From contig NZ_JAALJI010000005.1 in NCBI RefSeq assembly GCF_011064595.1, positions 124,001 through 188,000 on the forward strand: a DNA stretch of 64,000 nucleotides. The letters run 5' to 3'. Origin of the DNA: Paludisphaera soli. GTDB taxonomy: Bacteria > Planctomycetota > Planctomycetia > Isosphaerales > Isosphaeraceae. A program made the translations under genes and the position numbers. The notes beneath the pieces are model-generated. The model had not been told where the DNA came from. It made no database searches and worked only from the letters and a program-made list of their open reading frames with translations. The number at the start of each line of letters is the position of its first letter. Positions within the stretch are counted from its first letter, which is position 1. Of this stretch, positions 19,949-29,103 are shown piece by piece.

Positions 19949-20212
19949 TCAGCCGCTCGCGCAGCCGCCGGGGCCGCAGCCGGGCTTGCCGCAGCCGCCG
20001 CCGCCGAAGCCGCCGGGGGCGAGGCCGAGGCCGGGGGCGGCGCCGACGGGGGAGTAGCCGAGGGTGCCGGTCGGCGAGGCGGCCGGGACGCTGAACTGCT
20101 TGGCGACCTCGACGTTCCCGCACTTCGGGCACCGGGCGACGTCGGAGCCGCCCCGGATCAGGGCCTCGAAGCTGTGATCGCAGGGCTCGCAGCGATACTC
20201 GTAAATCGGCAT
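19949..20212 (-). CDS. FmdB family zinc-ribbon protein
   Basis: 87 residues. MPIYEYRCEPCDHSFEALI with Cys8/Cys11, and VARCPKCGNVEVAKQF with Cys28/Cys31, is the FmdB/CxxC_CXXC_SSSS regulatory-protein pattern, a small rubredoxin-like zinc knuckle. The C-terminal half is Gly/Pro-rich and ends in a Cys-rich tail (GGGCGKPGCGPGGCASG) found in many relatives. Start ATG 20212. It is divergent from the NAD(P)HX epimerase gene, about 110 bases apart. The molecular role of these proteins is unclear; first described next to formamidase/amidase genes. Confidence 0.88.
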   Translation of the reverse strand: MPIYEYRCEPCDHSFEALIRGGSDVARCPKCGNVEVAKQFSVPAASPTGTLGYSPVGAAPGLGLAPGGFGGGGCGKPGCGPGGCASG

Positions 20213-20323
20213 GAGGCCTCCTCGGCGCGGGGGGACGGCCCCCTTACTCATCGGGGGCGATTCATGTATTTTCGAAGCCGGCGGGAGTCTTGTCAACGCC
20301 GACGCGGGAACGGAGCGCCGCCC

Positions 20324-21052
20324 ATGACCGCCCCCAAGTGCCGCCCCCTGTCGCGCGAGGAGGTCCGGAGCCTGGACGTCCTGGCGGCCGACGAGTTCGC
20401 CCTCTCGACCCTCGTGCTCATGGAGAACGCCGGCCGCGGCGCGGCCGATCGCCTGGCGGCCCTGGCGGGGGACGCCGGGGGAGGGGAGCCGCGGGTCCTG
20501 ATCGTCTGCGGGCCGGGGAACAACGGCGGCGACGGCGGCGTCGTCGCGCGCCACCTCGACGCCCGAGGCTGGCCGGTCTCGCTCGTCTGGTTCGCCCCCC
20601 TGGACGCGATCCGCGGCGACGCCCGCGCGCAGTGGGAGATCCTGGAGCGGTCCGAGGTCCCCCAGCGCGACTGGTTCGACGCGGCGCCCGAGGGCTCCGT
20701 CCCCGATCCGGCGGCCCTCGACGCCCTCTTCGCCGGCGCCGATTGGGTCGTCGACGCCCTGCTCGGCACCGGCCTGACCCGGCCGCTGGAAGGGGCCTTC
20801 CGCGCGGTGGTCGAGGCCATGAACCGCTCGGGAAAGCCGATCCTGGCGCTCGACATCCCCTCGGGGCTGGACGCCGATTCGGGCGAGCCCCTGGGCGCGG
20901 CCGTCCGCGCGCGGGCGACCGCCACCTTCGCCGCCCGCAAGCTCGGCTTCGACGCCCCCGGCGCGTCGGCGTACACCGGCGAGGTCGCCGTCGTCGACAT
21001 CGGCCTGCCGGGCAAGCTCCTCCGGCGGTTCCACGCCGACCCGCCGTTGTAA
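20324..21052 (+). CDS. nnrE: NAD(P)H-hydrate epimerase (YjeF N-terminal domain, single-domain form)
   Basis: 242 residues. LSREEVRSLD, LVLMENAGRGAADRL, and the nucleotide-binding VCGPGNNGGDGGVVARHL are hallmarks of the YjeF_N domain (ApoA-I binding protein/NnrE). WVVDALLGTGLTRPL and ALDIPSGLDADSGE complete the active site. It epimerises the R and S forms of damaged NAD(P)HX so that the partner dehydratase can repair them. The dehydratase (NnrD) domain often fused in bacteria is absent here, so it must be encoded elsewhere. Start ATG 20324; a longer frame upstream runs across the FmdB gene and is rejected. Confidence 0.92.
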   Translation: MTAPKCRPLSREEVRSLDVLAADEFALSTLVLMENAGRGAADRLAALAGDAGGGEPRVLIVCGPGNNGGDGGVVARHLDARGWPVSLVWFAPLDAIRGDARAQWEILERSEVPQRDWFDAAPEGSVPDPAALDALFAGADWVVDALLGTGLTRPLEGAFRAVVEAMNRSGKPILALDIPSGLDADSGEPLGAAVRARATATFAARKLGFDAPGASAYTGEVAVVDIGLPGKLLRRFHADPPL

Positions 21053-21122
21053 GCGAAAGGCGCGGCGGACGTATCAACTGGGCCAGGGATCGTCCGATCT
21101 CCCCCTATCCTCCGAGGCGCCC

Positions 21123-23039
21123 ATGCCGGCCCCGCTCAAGCACGTCACCCCGAACACCCCGATGGGAGCCAACCTGATCGCCGACGGCGCGACGTTCCGC
21201 GTGTGGGCGCCCCACGCGCTGCGGGTCTACGTCCTCGGCGACTTCAACGGCCGCGTCAAGGACGACTCCAGCCTGCTGACGAAGGACGCGCACGGCCACT
21301 GGCGCGGGTTCATCGAGGGCGCGAAGGACCGCGACCGCTACATCTTCCACGTCGACGGCACGGGCAGCTCGGGCCCCAAGCGCGACCCCTACGCCCGCGA
21401 GCTGCAGTCGCCGTTCCCCAGCGACTGCATCATCCGCGAGACCGACTTCCCCTGGCACGAGACCGGCTTCGTCACCCCCCGGTTCCCCGACTTCGTGATC
21501 TACCAGCTCCACGTCGGCACCTTCTACACGCCGAACCTGCCGAGGAAGGCCGGGACGTTCCTGGACGCCGCGCGGAAGCTCCCGCACCTGGCGTCGCTCG
21601 GCGTCACGGCGCTGCAGCTCCTGCCGATCCAGGAGTTCCAGTCCAGCTTCAGCCTCGGCTACAACGGGACCGACTACTTCTCGCCCGAGATGGACTTCGC
21701 CGTCGAGGACGCCGACCTCGGCCCCTACATCGACGAGGTGAACGAGCTGCTCGCCGCCAGGGGCCTGACGCCGTACCGGGTCGAGGACCTCCACGGCGAG
21801 ATGAACCAGCTCAAGGCCCTGATCGACCTGGCCCACGTCCACGGCCTGGCCGTGCTCCTGGACGTCGTCTACAACCACGCGGGGGGGAGCTTCGGCGACC
21901 AGAGCCTCCGCTTCTTCGACCGTCAGCCCGAGTCCGGGGGCGTGGCGGCGAACTCGCTCTACTTCAACGGCCGCGAGCACGCCGGCGGCGACGTCTTCGA
22001 CTTCGGCAAGCCCGAGGTCCGCGACTTCCTGATCCGCAACGCCACGTTCTTCCTGAGGGAGTACCGGGTCGACGGCCTCCGCTACGATCAGGTCAGCGTC
22101 ATCGACCACGACGGCTGGCCCCACGGCTGGAGCTTCTGCCAGGACCTGACCGCCACCGTGAACCATTTCCACCCCGGCGCCATCGACCACGCCGAGTACT
22201 GGCCCGTCAACCCCCACGTCGTGAAGCCCCGTCCCGAAGGGGCCGGCTTCGACACGACGCTGACCGACGGCCTGCGCATCGCCGTCCGCGACGTGATCCG
22301 CGAGGCGGCCGAGCCCGACGAGCGGCCCCTCGCCATGAGACGCCTGGCCGCGAGCCTCTGGCCCGAGGGCTTCGCCGAATCCTGGCGGATCGTGCAGGGG
22401 CCCGAGAACCACGACATCGTCTACCGGGGGCGCGAACAGCGCGTCGCCCGCCTGGGCGACTTCCACAATCCCCGCTCCTGGTACGGCCGCAGCCGCGCGC
22501 GGGTGGCGACGGGGATCTCGCTCACCGCGCCGGGGATCCCCATGCTGTTCATGGGCCAGGAGTTCCTGGAGGACAAGCAATGGGCCGACGACGTGGAGCA
22601 CCACGCCGACCTGCTCCTGTACTGGGCCGGAGTCGAGGCCGGCGACAAGCAGATGCTCGACCACATCCGGTTCACGCGCGAGCTGATCGGCCTGCGATGG
22701 CGCGAGCCCGCCCTACGCGGCGAGGGCTTCCGCCCGGTGCACGCCCATGACCAGAATCGCGTGCTGGCGTTCCACCGCTGGGTGCCGGGCGAGGGCCGCG
22801 ACGTGATGGTGGTCGTCCACCTGGCGACCTTCAACCGCTACGGCTACCGCATCGGCTTCCCCTCCGTCGGCGGCTGGCGCGAGGCCTTCAACAGCGACGT
22901 CTACGAGAACTGGGTCAACCCGAACGTCGTCGGCAACGGCGGCGGCGTCTCGGCCGACCCGATCCCCATGCACGGCTTCGACGCCTCCGCCGCCCTCGTC
23001 CTCCCCGCCAACAGCGTCCTGGTCTTCGCCCGGGGCTGA
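21123..23039 (+). CDS. GH13 alpha-glucan branching-type enzyme / alpha-amylase family protein
   Basis: 638 residues. N-terminal CBM48/E-set domain (about 15-100: FRVWAPHALRVYVLGDFNG), a GH13 barrel, and a C-terminal beta domain. Catalytic regions are complete: region I DVVYNHAGG (247-255), region II DGLRYDQVSVI with nucleophile Asp322, region III IDHAEYWP with acid/base Glu358, region IV GPENHD (His430-Asp431). The order and the WHETGF, YELH-like IYQLHVGTF motif resemble GlgB/GlgZ (branching enzyme or maltooligosyltrehalose trehalohydrolase relatives). Branching versus hydrolysis cannot be decided from sequence. Cytoplasmic; no signal peptide. Ends in a gap filled with palindromic repeats. 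Confidence 0.9.
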   Translation: MPAPLKHVTPNTPMGANLIADGATFRVWAPHALRVYVLGDFNGRVKDDSSLLTKDAHGHWRGFIEGAKDRDRYIFHVDGTGSSGPKRDPYARELQSPFPSDCIIRETDFPWHETGFVTPRFPDFVIYQLHVGTFYTPNLPRKAGTFLDAARKLPHLASLGVTALQLLPIQEFQSSFSLGYNGTDYFSPEMDFAVEDADLGPYIDEVNELLAARGLTPYRVEDLHGEMNQLKALIDLAHVHGLAVLLDVVYNHAGGSFGDQSLRFFDRQPESGGVAANSLYFNGREHAGGDVFDFGKPEVRDFLIRNATFFLREYRVDGLRYDQVSVIDHDGWPHGWSFCQDLTATVNHFHPGAIDHAEYWPVNPHVVKPRPEGAGFDTTLTDGLRIAVRDVIREAAEPDERPLAMRRLAASLWPEGFAESWRIVQGPENHDIVYRGREQRVARLGDFHNPRSWYGRSRARVATGISLTAPGIPMLFMGQEFLEDKQWADDVEHHADLLLYWAGVEAGDKQMLDHIRFTRELIGLRWREPALRGEGFRPVHAHDQNRVLAFHRWVPGEGRDVMVVVHLATFNRYGYRIGFPSVGGWREAFNSDVYENWVNPNVVGNGGGVSADPIPMHGFDASAALVLPANSVLVFARG

Positions 23040-23078
23040 CGACGCCCGCGAAAGGGCAGGGGGGATTCGCCTGTCTCG

Positions 23079-23126
23079 CCTCCCCCCTGGTGGGGAAAGG
23101 ACCGCGAAGCGGTCGATGAGGGGGAC
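23079..23126 (+). repeat. Palindromic repeat copy D
   Basis: Orientation of copy A: CCTCCCCCCTGG / TGGGGAAAGG first hairpin, ACCGC-GAA-GCGGT second hairpin, then CGATGAGGGGGACC. The second hairpin has different bases from copy A but keeps its pairing, which indicates compensatory change and selection for structure. Starts 40 bases after the GH13 stop. Confidence 0.75.
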
Positions 23127-23168
23127 CATCCAGGCGGACGAATCCAAGGCGCAACGGCTGGAAACGGC

Positions 23169-23221
23169 CTTCCCCCCTGGCGGGGGAAGGCAGACCCCGC
23201 AGGGGTCGGATGAGGGGGGGA
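23169..23221 (+). repeat. Palindromic repeat copy E
   Basis: Orientation of copy A: CCTTCCCCCCTGG / CGGGGGAAGG, then GACCCC-GCA-GGGGTC as second hairpin, then GGATGAGGGGGG. It follows copy D in tandem after 42 bases. The paired second-hairpin arms again differ from copies A and D while staying complementary. Confidence 0.8.
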
Positions 23222-23309
23222 CGCTCGCGGTGAGCTTCGCATTTCGAGGCCCAGCCCGCACAGCACCGGCCTCGGGAAGCCGCGTCGAGCCACCGAGAGT
23301 CGTCTCGCT

Positions 23310-23365
23310 CGCCCCCCCCTTCATCCGGCCCTGCGGGCCACCTTCCCCCGCCAAGGGGGGAAGGA
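23310..23365 (-). repeat. Palindromic repeat copy F
   Basis: Orientation of copy B: CCCCCCCTTCATCCGG, CCCTGCGGG second hairpin, CCACCTTCCCCCGCC, AAGGGGGGAAGGAC. With copy E it forms an inverted pair around 88 bases (23222-23309) that contain no gene I can support, a possible gene-less (MITE-like) counterpart of the DUF559-bearing pair at 13669-14223. Ends 40 bases before the esterase start. Confidence 0.8.
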
Positions 23366-23405
23366 CGTTGCCCCCCTCATCGATCCTCTTTCCGGGACCC
23401 TTACC

Positions 23406-24521
23406 ATGACGAGCGTCCGCTTCCTCGCCCTCGCGTTCATCATCCTCATCGGCGTCGCCGCCCGCGCCGACGACGCCCCGCCCGCGAGCCTCGCCGGGGC
23501 CTTCGAACCGCCGACGGAGTTCGCGGGCGACCTGGGGACGCATCGGTCTCCTTTGATCCTCGCGGACGGCCGCGTCGCCGAGACTCCGGCCGCGTGGCGG
23601 GAGCGCCGCGAAGAGATCCTCCGCCAGTGGCGCGAGCGGATCGGCGAGGAGCCTCCTCGGATCGAGCGGCCGAAGGTCGAGGTGCTGGGCGAGGAACGCG
23701 CGGGGACGTTCGTCCGGCGTCGGCTCCGCGTGGAGGTCGCCGCCGATCGGCCCCAGGAGCCGGCCTACCTCCTCATCCCCGACGGCCCCGGCCCGCACCC
23801 GGCGGTCCTGACGGTCTTCTACGAGCCCGAGACGGCCGTCGGCCTGGGGAGCAAGCCGCATCGCGACTTCGCCCGCCGCCTCGCCGAGCGCGGCTTCGTC
23901 TGCCTCTCGATCGGCTTCGACCCCCGCGTCCTGGACCCGTCGAGGTGGGAGCCGCCGATCCAGCCGCTGGCGTACCTGGCGCACGTCGCCTCGAACGCCC
24001 TGACGGCGATGCGGGCGATGCCCGAGGTCGACCCCGAGCGGGTCGGCGTGATGGGGCACTCGTACGGCGGCAAGTGGGCGCTGTTCGCCGCTTGCCTCGA
24101 CGAGCGGTTCGCCTGCGGCGTCTGGTCCGACCCCGGGATCGTCTTCGACGAGGCCCGCCGCGACGTGAACTATCAGGAGCCCTGGTACCTGGGCTGGGAG
24201 CCCGGCCGGAGGCGCAAGCCGGGCCTCGTCACCCCGGAGAACCCCCGCACCGGCGCGTACGCCGCGCTCGTCGCCGACGGCCGCGACCTCCACGAGCTGC
24301 TCGCGCTGATGCCCCCGCGGCCGTTCCTGGTCTCCGGCGGGGCCGAGGACGGCCCCGGCCGCTGGCGTCCGCTGAACCACGTCCTCGCCGTCGACGCCCT
24401 GCTCGGCGTCCGCCGCGGCGTCGCCATGACCAACCGCCCCGCCCACGAGCCGACCGACGAGTCGAACGGCCAGATCGACGACTTCCTGACATGGGCGCTG
24501 AAACCCGCCCCCCGGCCTTGA
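23406..24521 (+). CDS. Exported alpha/beta-hydrolase (acetyl-xylan-esterase / dienelactone-hydrolase-like)
   Basis: 371 residues. Signal peptide MTSVRFLALAFIILIGVAAR then ADDA (cleavage around 21). The alpha/beta-hydrolase core shows the nucleophile elbow GVMGHSYGGKWA (Ser219), preceded by the typical strand FVCLSIGFDPR; the catalytic Asp is probably in SGGAEDGPGRW and the His in NRPAHEPTD near the C-terminus. The family is common in planctomycetes and lies near sialidase or acetyl-xylan-esterase type hydrolases. It probably removes acyl groups from polysaccharides in the periplasm. Substrate not determinable. Confidence 0.82.
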   Translation: MTSVRFLALAFIILIGVAARADDAPPASLAGAFEPPTEFAGDLGTHRSPLILADGRVAETPAAWRERREEILRQWRERIGEEPPRIERPKVEVLGEERAGTFVRRRLRVEVAADRPQEPAYLLIPDGPGPHPAVLTVFYEPETAVGLGSKPHRDFARRLAERGFVCLSIGFDPRVLDPSRWEPPIQPLAYLAHVASNALTAMRAMPEVDPERVGVMGHSYGGKWALFAACLDERFACGVWSDPGIVFDEARRDVNYQEPWYLGWEPGRRRKPGLVTPENPRTGAYAALVADGRDLHELLALMPPRPFLVSGGAEDGPGRWRPLNHVLAVDALLGVRRGVAMTNRPAHEPTDESNGQIDDFLTWALKPAPRP

Positions 24522-24555
24522 TCGCCGCGGCGGGGGGGGTCCGGCTCGGCCCGCC

Positions 24556-25674
24556 TCAGCCGGCCTCCGGCACCAGCTCGCCGAACACCGCCGGCGGCGC
24601 CTCGAGGCCGGTCGACGCGGCGCGGGACGAGCGCTTGAGCCGCATGAAGGGCCGCTCGACGAGCCGCCAGCTCGCGACGGCGAAGGCGAGCGTGATCCCC
24701 CAGGCCAGCAGGTACAGCGTCGCGACGTTCAGCGTCGGCCCCAGGGCCCGCACGAGCAGCTGCTGGATCGGGAAGGCGTACAGATAGAGCCCGTACGAGA
24801 AGTCGCCATGCCGGGCGAAGTCCGGGAGCCGGCCGACGGGCGTGTACGCCGCGTAGAGCAGCAGGTACGCGCCGAGCGTCGGGGTCAGCAGCGGCAGGAG
24901 CTTCCAGGAGGGGGCGGCGACGCCGAAGATCAGGAGGGCGGCGACGGCGGCCAGGGCCCAGCGGCGGGACAGCTCGATCCGGTCGCGATACAGGTAGGCG
25001 ACGGCCCCGCCGAGGAAGGCGCTCATCACGCGAGGCCAGAAGTCCGGATAGGAGTAAAGCCAGCTCAATCGGCTGCCCGGCACTTTCCAGCCGAGGAAGA
25101 TCTGGCCGGCGTGGACCCCCAGGCAGACCAGCCAGGCCGCGACCACGAGCCGGCGACGCCCCAGGATCCCGAGCAGCCCGAACGCCGCGACGGTCAGGTA
25201 GCACAGGAACTCGTAGCGGATCGACCAGAGCGACCCGTTGACGGTCACCCCGCCGGGCGGCAGGGCCATTTCCAGGTTCAGGCCCGAGGCGATCAGCCGG
25301 ACCGGCGAGAACTCCCGCCAGTACCGCGCGGGGTCGTCGGCCAGCCGCGGCGCCGCCAGGAAGCCGCAGAACAGGATCGCGGCCAGAAAGCCCGGGTAGA
25401 TCCGCAGCCCGCGGCGGAGCAGATAGTCGCCCGCCCCCCGCGAGGAGGACCAGCTCCGGGTGATGAGGAAGCCGCTCAGGATGAAGAACGCCTCGACGGC
25501 CAGCTCGCCCCCCGTCTTCTGGCCACCGGTCGCGACCCAGAACGGCTCCTGGCGATTGCTCGTCCGGAGCAGGAGCGGGTACGAATGGGAGAAGATCACG
25601 AGGGAGGCCAGCGAGAAGCGCAGGAAGTCGATGTTGTTCGCCCGGCCCAGCGACGCGGTTTCCAGACGGCCCAT
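24556..25674 (-). CDS. Acyltransferase 3 family membrane protein
   Basis: 372 residues from ATG 25674. MGRLETASLGRANNIDFLRF then SLASLVIFSHSYPLL, with His30 matching the family's catalytic His. About ten membrane segments follow, ending with a positively charged tail. It transfers acyl groups to a surface glycan or lipid. A longer frame to 25833 adds 53 Arg/Pro-rich residues without protein-like features and is not believed. It is convergent with the esterase (34 bases) and not in an operon; it is not closely similar to the acyltransferase at 322-1524. Confidence 0.88.
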   Translation of the reverse strand: MGRLETASLGRANNIDFLRFSLASLVIFSHSYPLLLRTSNRQEPFWVATGGQKTGGELAVEAFFILSGFLITRSWSSSRGAGDYLLRRGLRIYPGFLAAILFCGFLAAPRLADDPARYWREFSPVRLIASGLNLEMALPPGGVTVNGSLWSIRYEFLCYLTVAAFGLLGILGRRRLVVAAWLVCLGVHAGQIFLGWKVPGSRLSWLYSYPDFWPRVMSAFLGGAVAYLYRDRIELSRRWALAAVAALLIFGVAAPSWKLLPLLTPTLGAYLLLYAAYTPVGRLPDFARHGDFSYGLYLYAFPIQQLLVRALGPTLNVATLYLLAWGITLAFAVASWRLVERPFMRLKRSSRAASTGLEAPPAVFGELVPEAG

Positions 25675-26124
25675 CAGGTGCAGACTCCGAACCCACAGAT
25701 CTCGGCGCGCGGGACGCCGTGGCTCCGGGCGAGATCGGCCGACATCGGCGACGGCGGGGCGACACCACGCCCTCGCGCACGGAACACGGGCGATTATCAA
25801 CGCCCGCCCCGGGGATCGCGGCGACGTTTCCAAACATCAACGTTCAACGTCGAACATGATTTTCAAACGCCTCAGGCCCGGCCATCAAAGGGGGATACAA
25901 AGCCTTCTTTGCGCAACCCGCCGGCTAAAATTATCTTAATCAATCCTTAACTAAAGTCGGCATCGAGGTTTGAAGAGCGACCGGAGCCGGCAACGCCTCG
26001 GGGCTCCGGGACCTGTCCGTGAAAACTTCGGTCCACGGGCCGATCGATTCCTTGCATTTGCGCAACGCTTCGATAGGCTGATTCCAGGACAATTCCAAAC
26101 CGATTCTCGCCAGGAGAAGCGCCC
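25675..26124. other. Divergent intergenic region, AT-rich core
   Basis: About 450 bases between the acyltransferase (minus) and the astacin-like protease (plus). The stretch 25830-25960 is conspicuously AT-rich (for example around 25925-25955, TTATCTTAATCAATCC) and most likely holds promoters for both genes. Near 25840-25862 there is a short reiterated AACGTT/AACGTC pattern. No gene or RNA recognised. Confidence 0.5.
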
Positions 26125-27966
26125 GTGCGACAGCGACAACGTCCGCTCGTGTTGGCCTCGTGCGCGGCCTCGACGGCCGCCGCCCTCGTGGTGCTGGGCC
26201 TGATCGTCGCGCCGGGCGACGGGACCGCCCAGGAGGTCCCGCCCCCCCCCGAGTCCCAGCCGGGGGCCGCGCTGGCGCCGATGCTGGGCGGCCGGCTGCC
26301 GACGCCGGACCTCCCCGTGACGATCACCTGGGATTCGCGGTTCAAGCCCGTCGAGACCAAGGCGGCGGTGGTCGGCCCCTACGTCGTCATCGAGGGGGAC
26401 ATGATCGTCGGCACGACCGACGACGTCAGCAACGCCCTGCTCAACGAGGCGATCTCCGCCGCGCAGGAGTTCGAGAAGAGCCCGGACAAGGACGCCGGGC
26501 TGCCGCCGGAGCTTCGCGAGTCGGTCGCCCGGATCTCGCGGCAGCTCGCCCAGCAGCCCAAGCAGCAGACCCGCCTGGCCGCGCCGACCGAGGGCCGGGC
26601 CGAGGCCCAGCGGCTCCTCCAGGCCGTCCGGCGGTTCAAGGCCGCCCAGCGCGTGCTCCGCTCCGACGCGTCGGCCCCCGCCGCCGGGGTGATGACCAAG
26701 GGGGCGGATGAGGCCCTGGACCAGTTCGTCGCCGCGGCCCGCGCGATGGAGCCCGGCGACGAGCCCGCCCCCCCCGAGGAAGACCCCGCGCGGCCCGTCG
26801 CCCAGGCCCTGGCGCTGCTCGACACCCGGTTCTACTGGCCCGACGGCGTCGTCCCGTACTTCATCGACCGCAGCTACGAGCCGTTCCGCGCCCGGTTCGA
26901 GGCCGCCACGCGGCTCTGGATGGACCAGACCGACGCCGTCAAGTTCCGGCCGTTCCAGCCGGGGGACCGCAACTACCTGTACGTCAAGCTCGTCGGCGGC
27001 GACGCCGGCTCGTCGAACGTGGGGATGGTCCCCGGCGGACAGTGGCTCAACCTGCTGCACCCGGACCGCTTCCCGGAGCCGCACATCTCGCACGAGTTGG
27101 GGCACGCCCTGGGGCTGTTCCACGAGCAGTCGCGGCCCGATCGGGGATCGCACCTGGCGCTCATCGAGCGGAACATCCAGCCGGGATGGATCTCCCAGTT
27201 CACCACGCCGGTCCAGGAGTTCACCACGCTGGGGACCGGGTTCGACTACTTCTCGATCATGCTGTACGACTCGCGGGCCGGGAGCGTGAACCCCAACGCC
27301 GTCGACGGCTCCTTCCGGCCGACCTTCCCGGTCTACTCCATCCCGAAGGCCTGGCAGGACTTCTACCGGACCAAGTTCAACTTCAACCTGACGACCGACG
27401 TGATCGGGCTGGGGAACGTCAAGAAGCCGAGCCGGTACGACGTCGCCGCCGTGAACCGGATGTACGGCCCGGCGGCCAAGGCGGCGGCCGCCGCCGCGCC
27501 GGCCTCGCTCGCGCCGGCGGCCCCGATCGCGCCGGGCGGCGACCCGCCGCCGCCGGAGCCCCCCTTCCCGTCGACGCCGGCCTCGGTCGGCTTCGCCCCG
27601 ATGCTCGACGCCCCGGCCGCCGCGCTCGCCTCGGCCCCGAGCTACGCCGCCCCGAGCCTCGCTGCGCCCCCGGCCGTCACGGTCGTCCCCGGCGGCGTCG
27701 CGACGAGCGGGTCGATCACCGTCACCGTGACGATCCCGTATCCCCAGGGCGCGGCGCCGGCCGGCGGAGCCCCCGCCCCCGACTCTGGCGCGGTCGACGC
27801 CACGGAGGGCCTCGGAGGCGGCGAAGCCGCGCCCCCCGTCGGCGGCGATGAGTTCAGCGGCCCCGCGCCCCCGCCCGGATCCGAGCCGCCCGCCCGAGCC
27901 TCGTCCCCGGCCTCCGCGCCGACCTCGGACCCCCGGCCCGCCGCGCCGGCGGCCCCGAAGTCCTGA
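26125..27966 (+). CDS. Secreted astacin-like (M12A metzincin) zinc metalloprotease with long Pro/Ala-rich tail
   Basis: 613 residues from GTG 26125 with CAGGAGAAG just upstream. Signal peptide (about 1-36). The catalytic domain lies around 240-470: YWPDGVVPYFID (typical astacin start), the zinc motif HELGHALGLFHEQSRPDR (323-340; HExxHxxGxxH plus the family-specific Glu and R-x-DR) and the Met-turn FSIMLYDS (Met379). Before it is a ~200-residue region with coiled-coil-like heptads, possibly a propeptide. After about 450 the protein is low-complexity Pro/Ala-rich, ending in PAAPKS. Astacins are rare in most bacterial phyla but known in planctomycetes. Probably cell-surface or extracellular. Confidence 0.88.
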   Translation: MRQRQRPLVLASCAASTAAALVVLGLIVAPGDGTAQEVPPPPESQPGAALAPMLGGRLPTPDLPVTITWDSRFKPVETKAAVVGPYVVIEGDMIVGTTDDVSNALLNEAISAAQEFEKSPDKDAGLPPELRESVARISRQLAQQPKQQTRLAAPTEGRAEAQRLLQAVRRFKAAQRVLRSDASAPAAGVMTKGADEALDQFVAAARAMEPGDEPAPPEEDPARPVAQALALLDTRFYWPDGVVPYFIDRSYEPFRARFEAATRLWMDQTDAVKFRPFQPGDRNYLYVKLVGGDAGSSNVGMVPGGQWLNLLHPDRFPEPHISHELGHALGLFHEQSRPDRGSHLALIERNIQPGWISQFTTPVQEFTTLGTGFDYFSIMLYDSRAGSVNPNAVDGSFRPTFPVYSIPKAWQDFYRTKFNFNLTTDVIGLGNVKKPSRYDVAAVNRMYGPAAKAAAAAAPASLAPAAPIAPGGDPPPPEPPFPSTPASVGFAPMLDAPAAALASAPSYAAPSLAAPPAVTVVPGGVATSGSITVTVTIPYPQGAAPAGGAPAPDSGAVDATEGLGGGEAAPPVGGDEFSGPAPPPGSEPPARASSPASAPTSDPRPAAPAAPKS

Positions 27967-27992
27967 ACCGCGACCCGGGCCCGAAACGCGAC

Positions 27993-28027
27993 GAGGCGTC
28001 GGGGGGCTCATCCTCCCCCGACGCCTC
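27993..28027. terminator. Bidirectional hairpin terminator between convergent genes
   Basis: Perfect 13-base stem GAGGCGTCGGGGG (27993-28005) with CCCCCGACGCCTC (28015-28027) and a 9-base loop. It lies 26 bases after the astacin-like gene and 23 bases after the end of the opposing gene. No long T-tract, so it may need Rho or act simply as a strong RNA hairpin. Confidence 0.7.
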
Positions 28028-28050
28028 GCTTGCCTGGACGATCGCCCGGT

Positions 28051-29103
28051 TCAGCCCGGGTGAACGCGCTTCTTCGCCGCCTGCTCGGGGGCCTTCTCCG
28101 TCGTCGGTTCGGCTTCGGGTGCCTTCTTCGTCGTCGGTTCGGCTTCGGGTGCCTGCTCGGGAAGTTCGGGCATCGCCGGGGCGGCCTCGGTGGGCGGCGG
28201 GGAAGGGCCGCTGAAGTCTTCCTGCTCCCCCCCGGCCGTCTCATCCTGCTTGACGCCCTTGACGACCTGCCCCCCCTTGTTGATGATCTCCACTCGCCCC
28301 CCGGGCGGGATCTCGATGGTCACGACGGTCCCTCCCGCGACCGCCGGGGGCCTGGTCCCGACCGCCGGCCGGTCTTGCGGCTGATCGCCGAAACCGCCGC
28401 CGCCGTTGCCCCCGCCGCCGCCCACGCTCCGGATGACCTGGCCGACGATCCGCTGGAGGATCTCGCGCTCGGCCGTCGTCGGCGCGACGCCGCTGGCGTT
28501 GACGAACGCCTTCACGGCCATCTCGAACAGGGCCTGCTTGTCCAGCCCCTGGCCGAACTGCTTGAGCACCTGGAAGATGTGCGAGCCGAAGAGCTGGCCG
28601 TTGAACAGCGGGGCCCCCGCCGCCACGGGCAGGATCGGGGCCATCTCGCTGTAGCCGTCCAGGAACGACGGCCGGGCCGGCTCCGGCGCGGCCGCCGCGC
28701 CGTAATAGCCGTAGTTGGCGGCGGGAGCGGCAGCGGTGGCCGGCGCCGCCGCCGGGGCCGCCATATACCCATAGTAAGGCGAATAGTACGTCGGCCGGGT
28801 CGTCGGCGCGAGCATCACCCCCGAGGCGGATTGCAGCAGCCCGGGGGCCGCTCCGCCCGGAGGCGGCGGCGGGCCGCCGAGACCGTCCGCCGACCCGGGC
28901 ACGCCGATCGGGCCGGGAGTGGGCGCGGGCGTGGGGACCGGCGCGGGCATCACGTTGTAGCCGTATCCGTACCCATAACCATATCCGCCGCATGCGGTGC
29001 AATGGACGTGGCCGTGACGGCAGTTGGCCTCCGCGTCCCCCGCCAGCGTGAGCACCAGCCCCAGCGCGGCCGGGACCGGGAGGAGGGCCGACTTGCTTCT
29101 CAT
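28051..29103 (-). CDS. Secreted Gly/Ala/Pro-rich protein of unknown function
   Basis: 350 residues from ATG 29103 (GGAG 9 bases upstream). Signal peptide MRSKSALLPVPAALGLVL then TLAGDAEA. Mature N-terminus has a His/Cys cluster (CRHGHVHCTACGG) then Gly-Tyr repeats; a Pro/Ala-rich linker; a more ordered central part (about 155-240, SHIFQVLKQFGQGLDKQALFEM) and a beta-like segment TVVTIEIPPGGRVEIINKGG. The tail contains two tandem copies of an 11-residue APEAEPTTKKA unit. No family recognised. It is one of four adjacent low-complexity exported proteins, and its gene is convergent with the astacin-like protease. Confidence 0.72.
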   Translation of the reverse strand: MRSKSALLPVPAALGLVLTLAGDAEANCRHGHVHCTACGGYGYGYGYGYNVMPAPVPTPAPTPGPIGVPGSADGLGGPPPPPGGAAPGLLQSASGVMLAPTTRPTYYSPYYGYMAAPAAAPATAAAPAANYGYYGAAAAPEPARPSFLDGYSEMAPILPVAAGAPLFNGQLFGSHIFQVLKQFGQGLDKQALFEMAVKAFVNASGVAPTTAEREILQRIVGQVIRSVGGGGGNGGGGFGDQPQDRPAVGTRPPAVAGGTVVTIEIPPGGRVEIINKGGQVVKGVKQDETAGGEQEDFSGPSPPPTEAAPAMPELPEQAPEAEPTTKKAPEAEPTTEKAPEQAAKKRVHPG

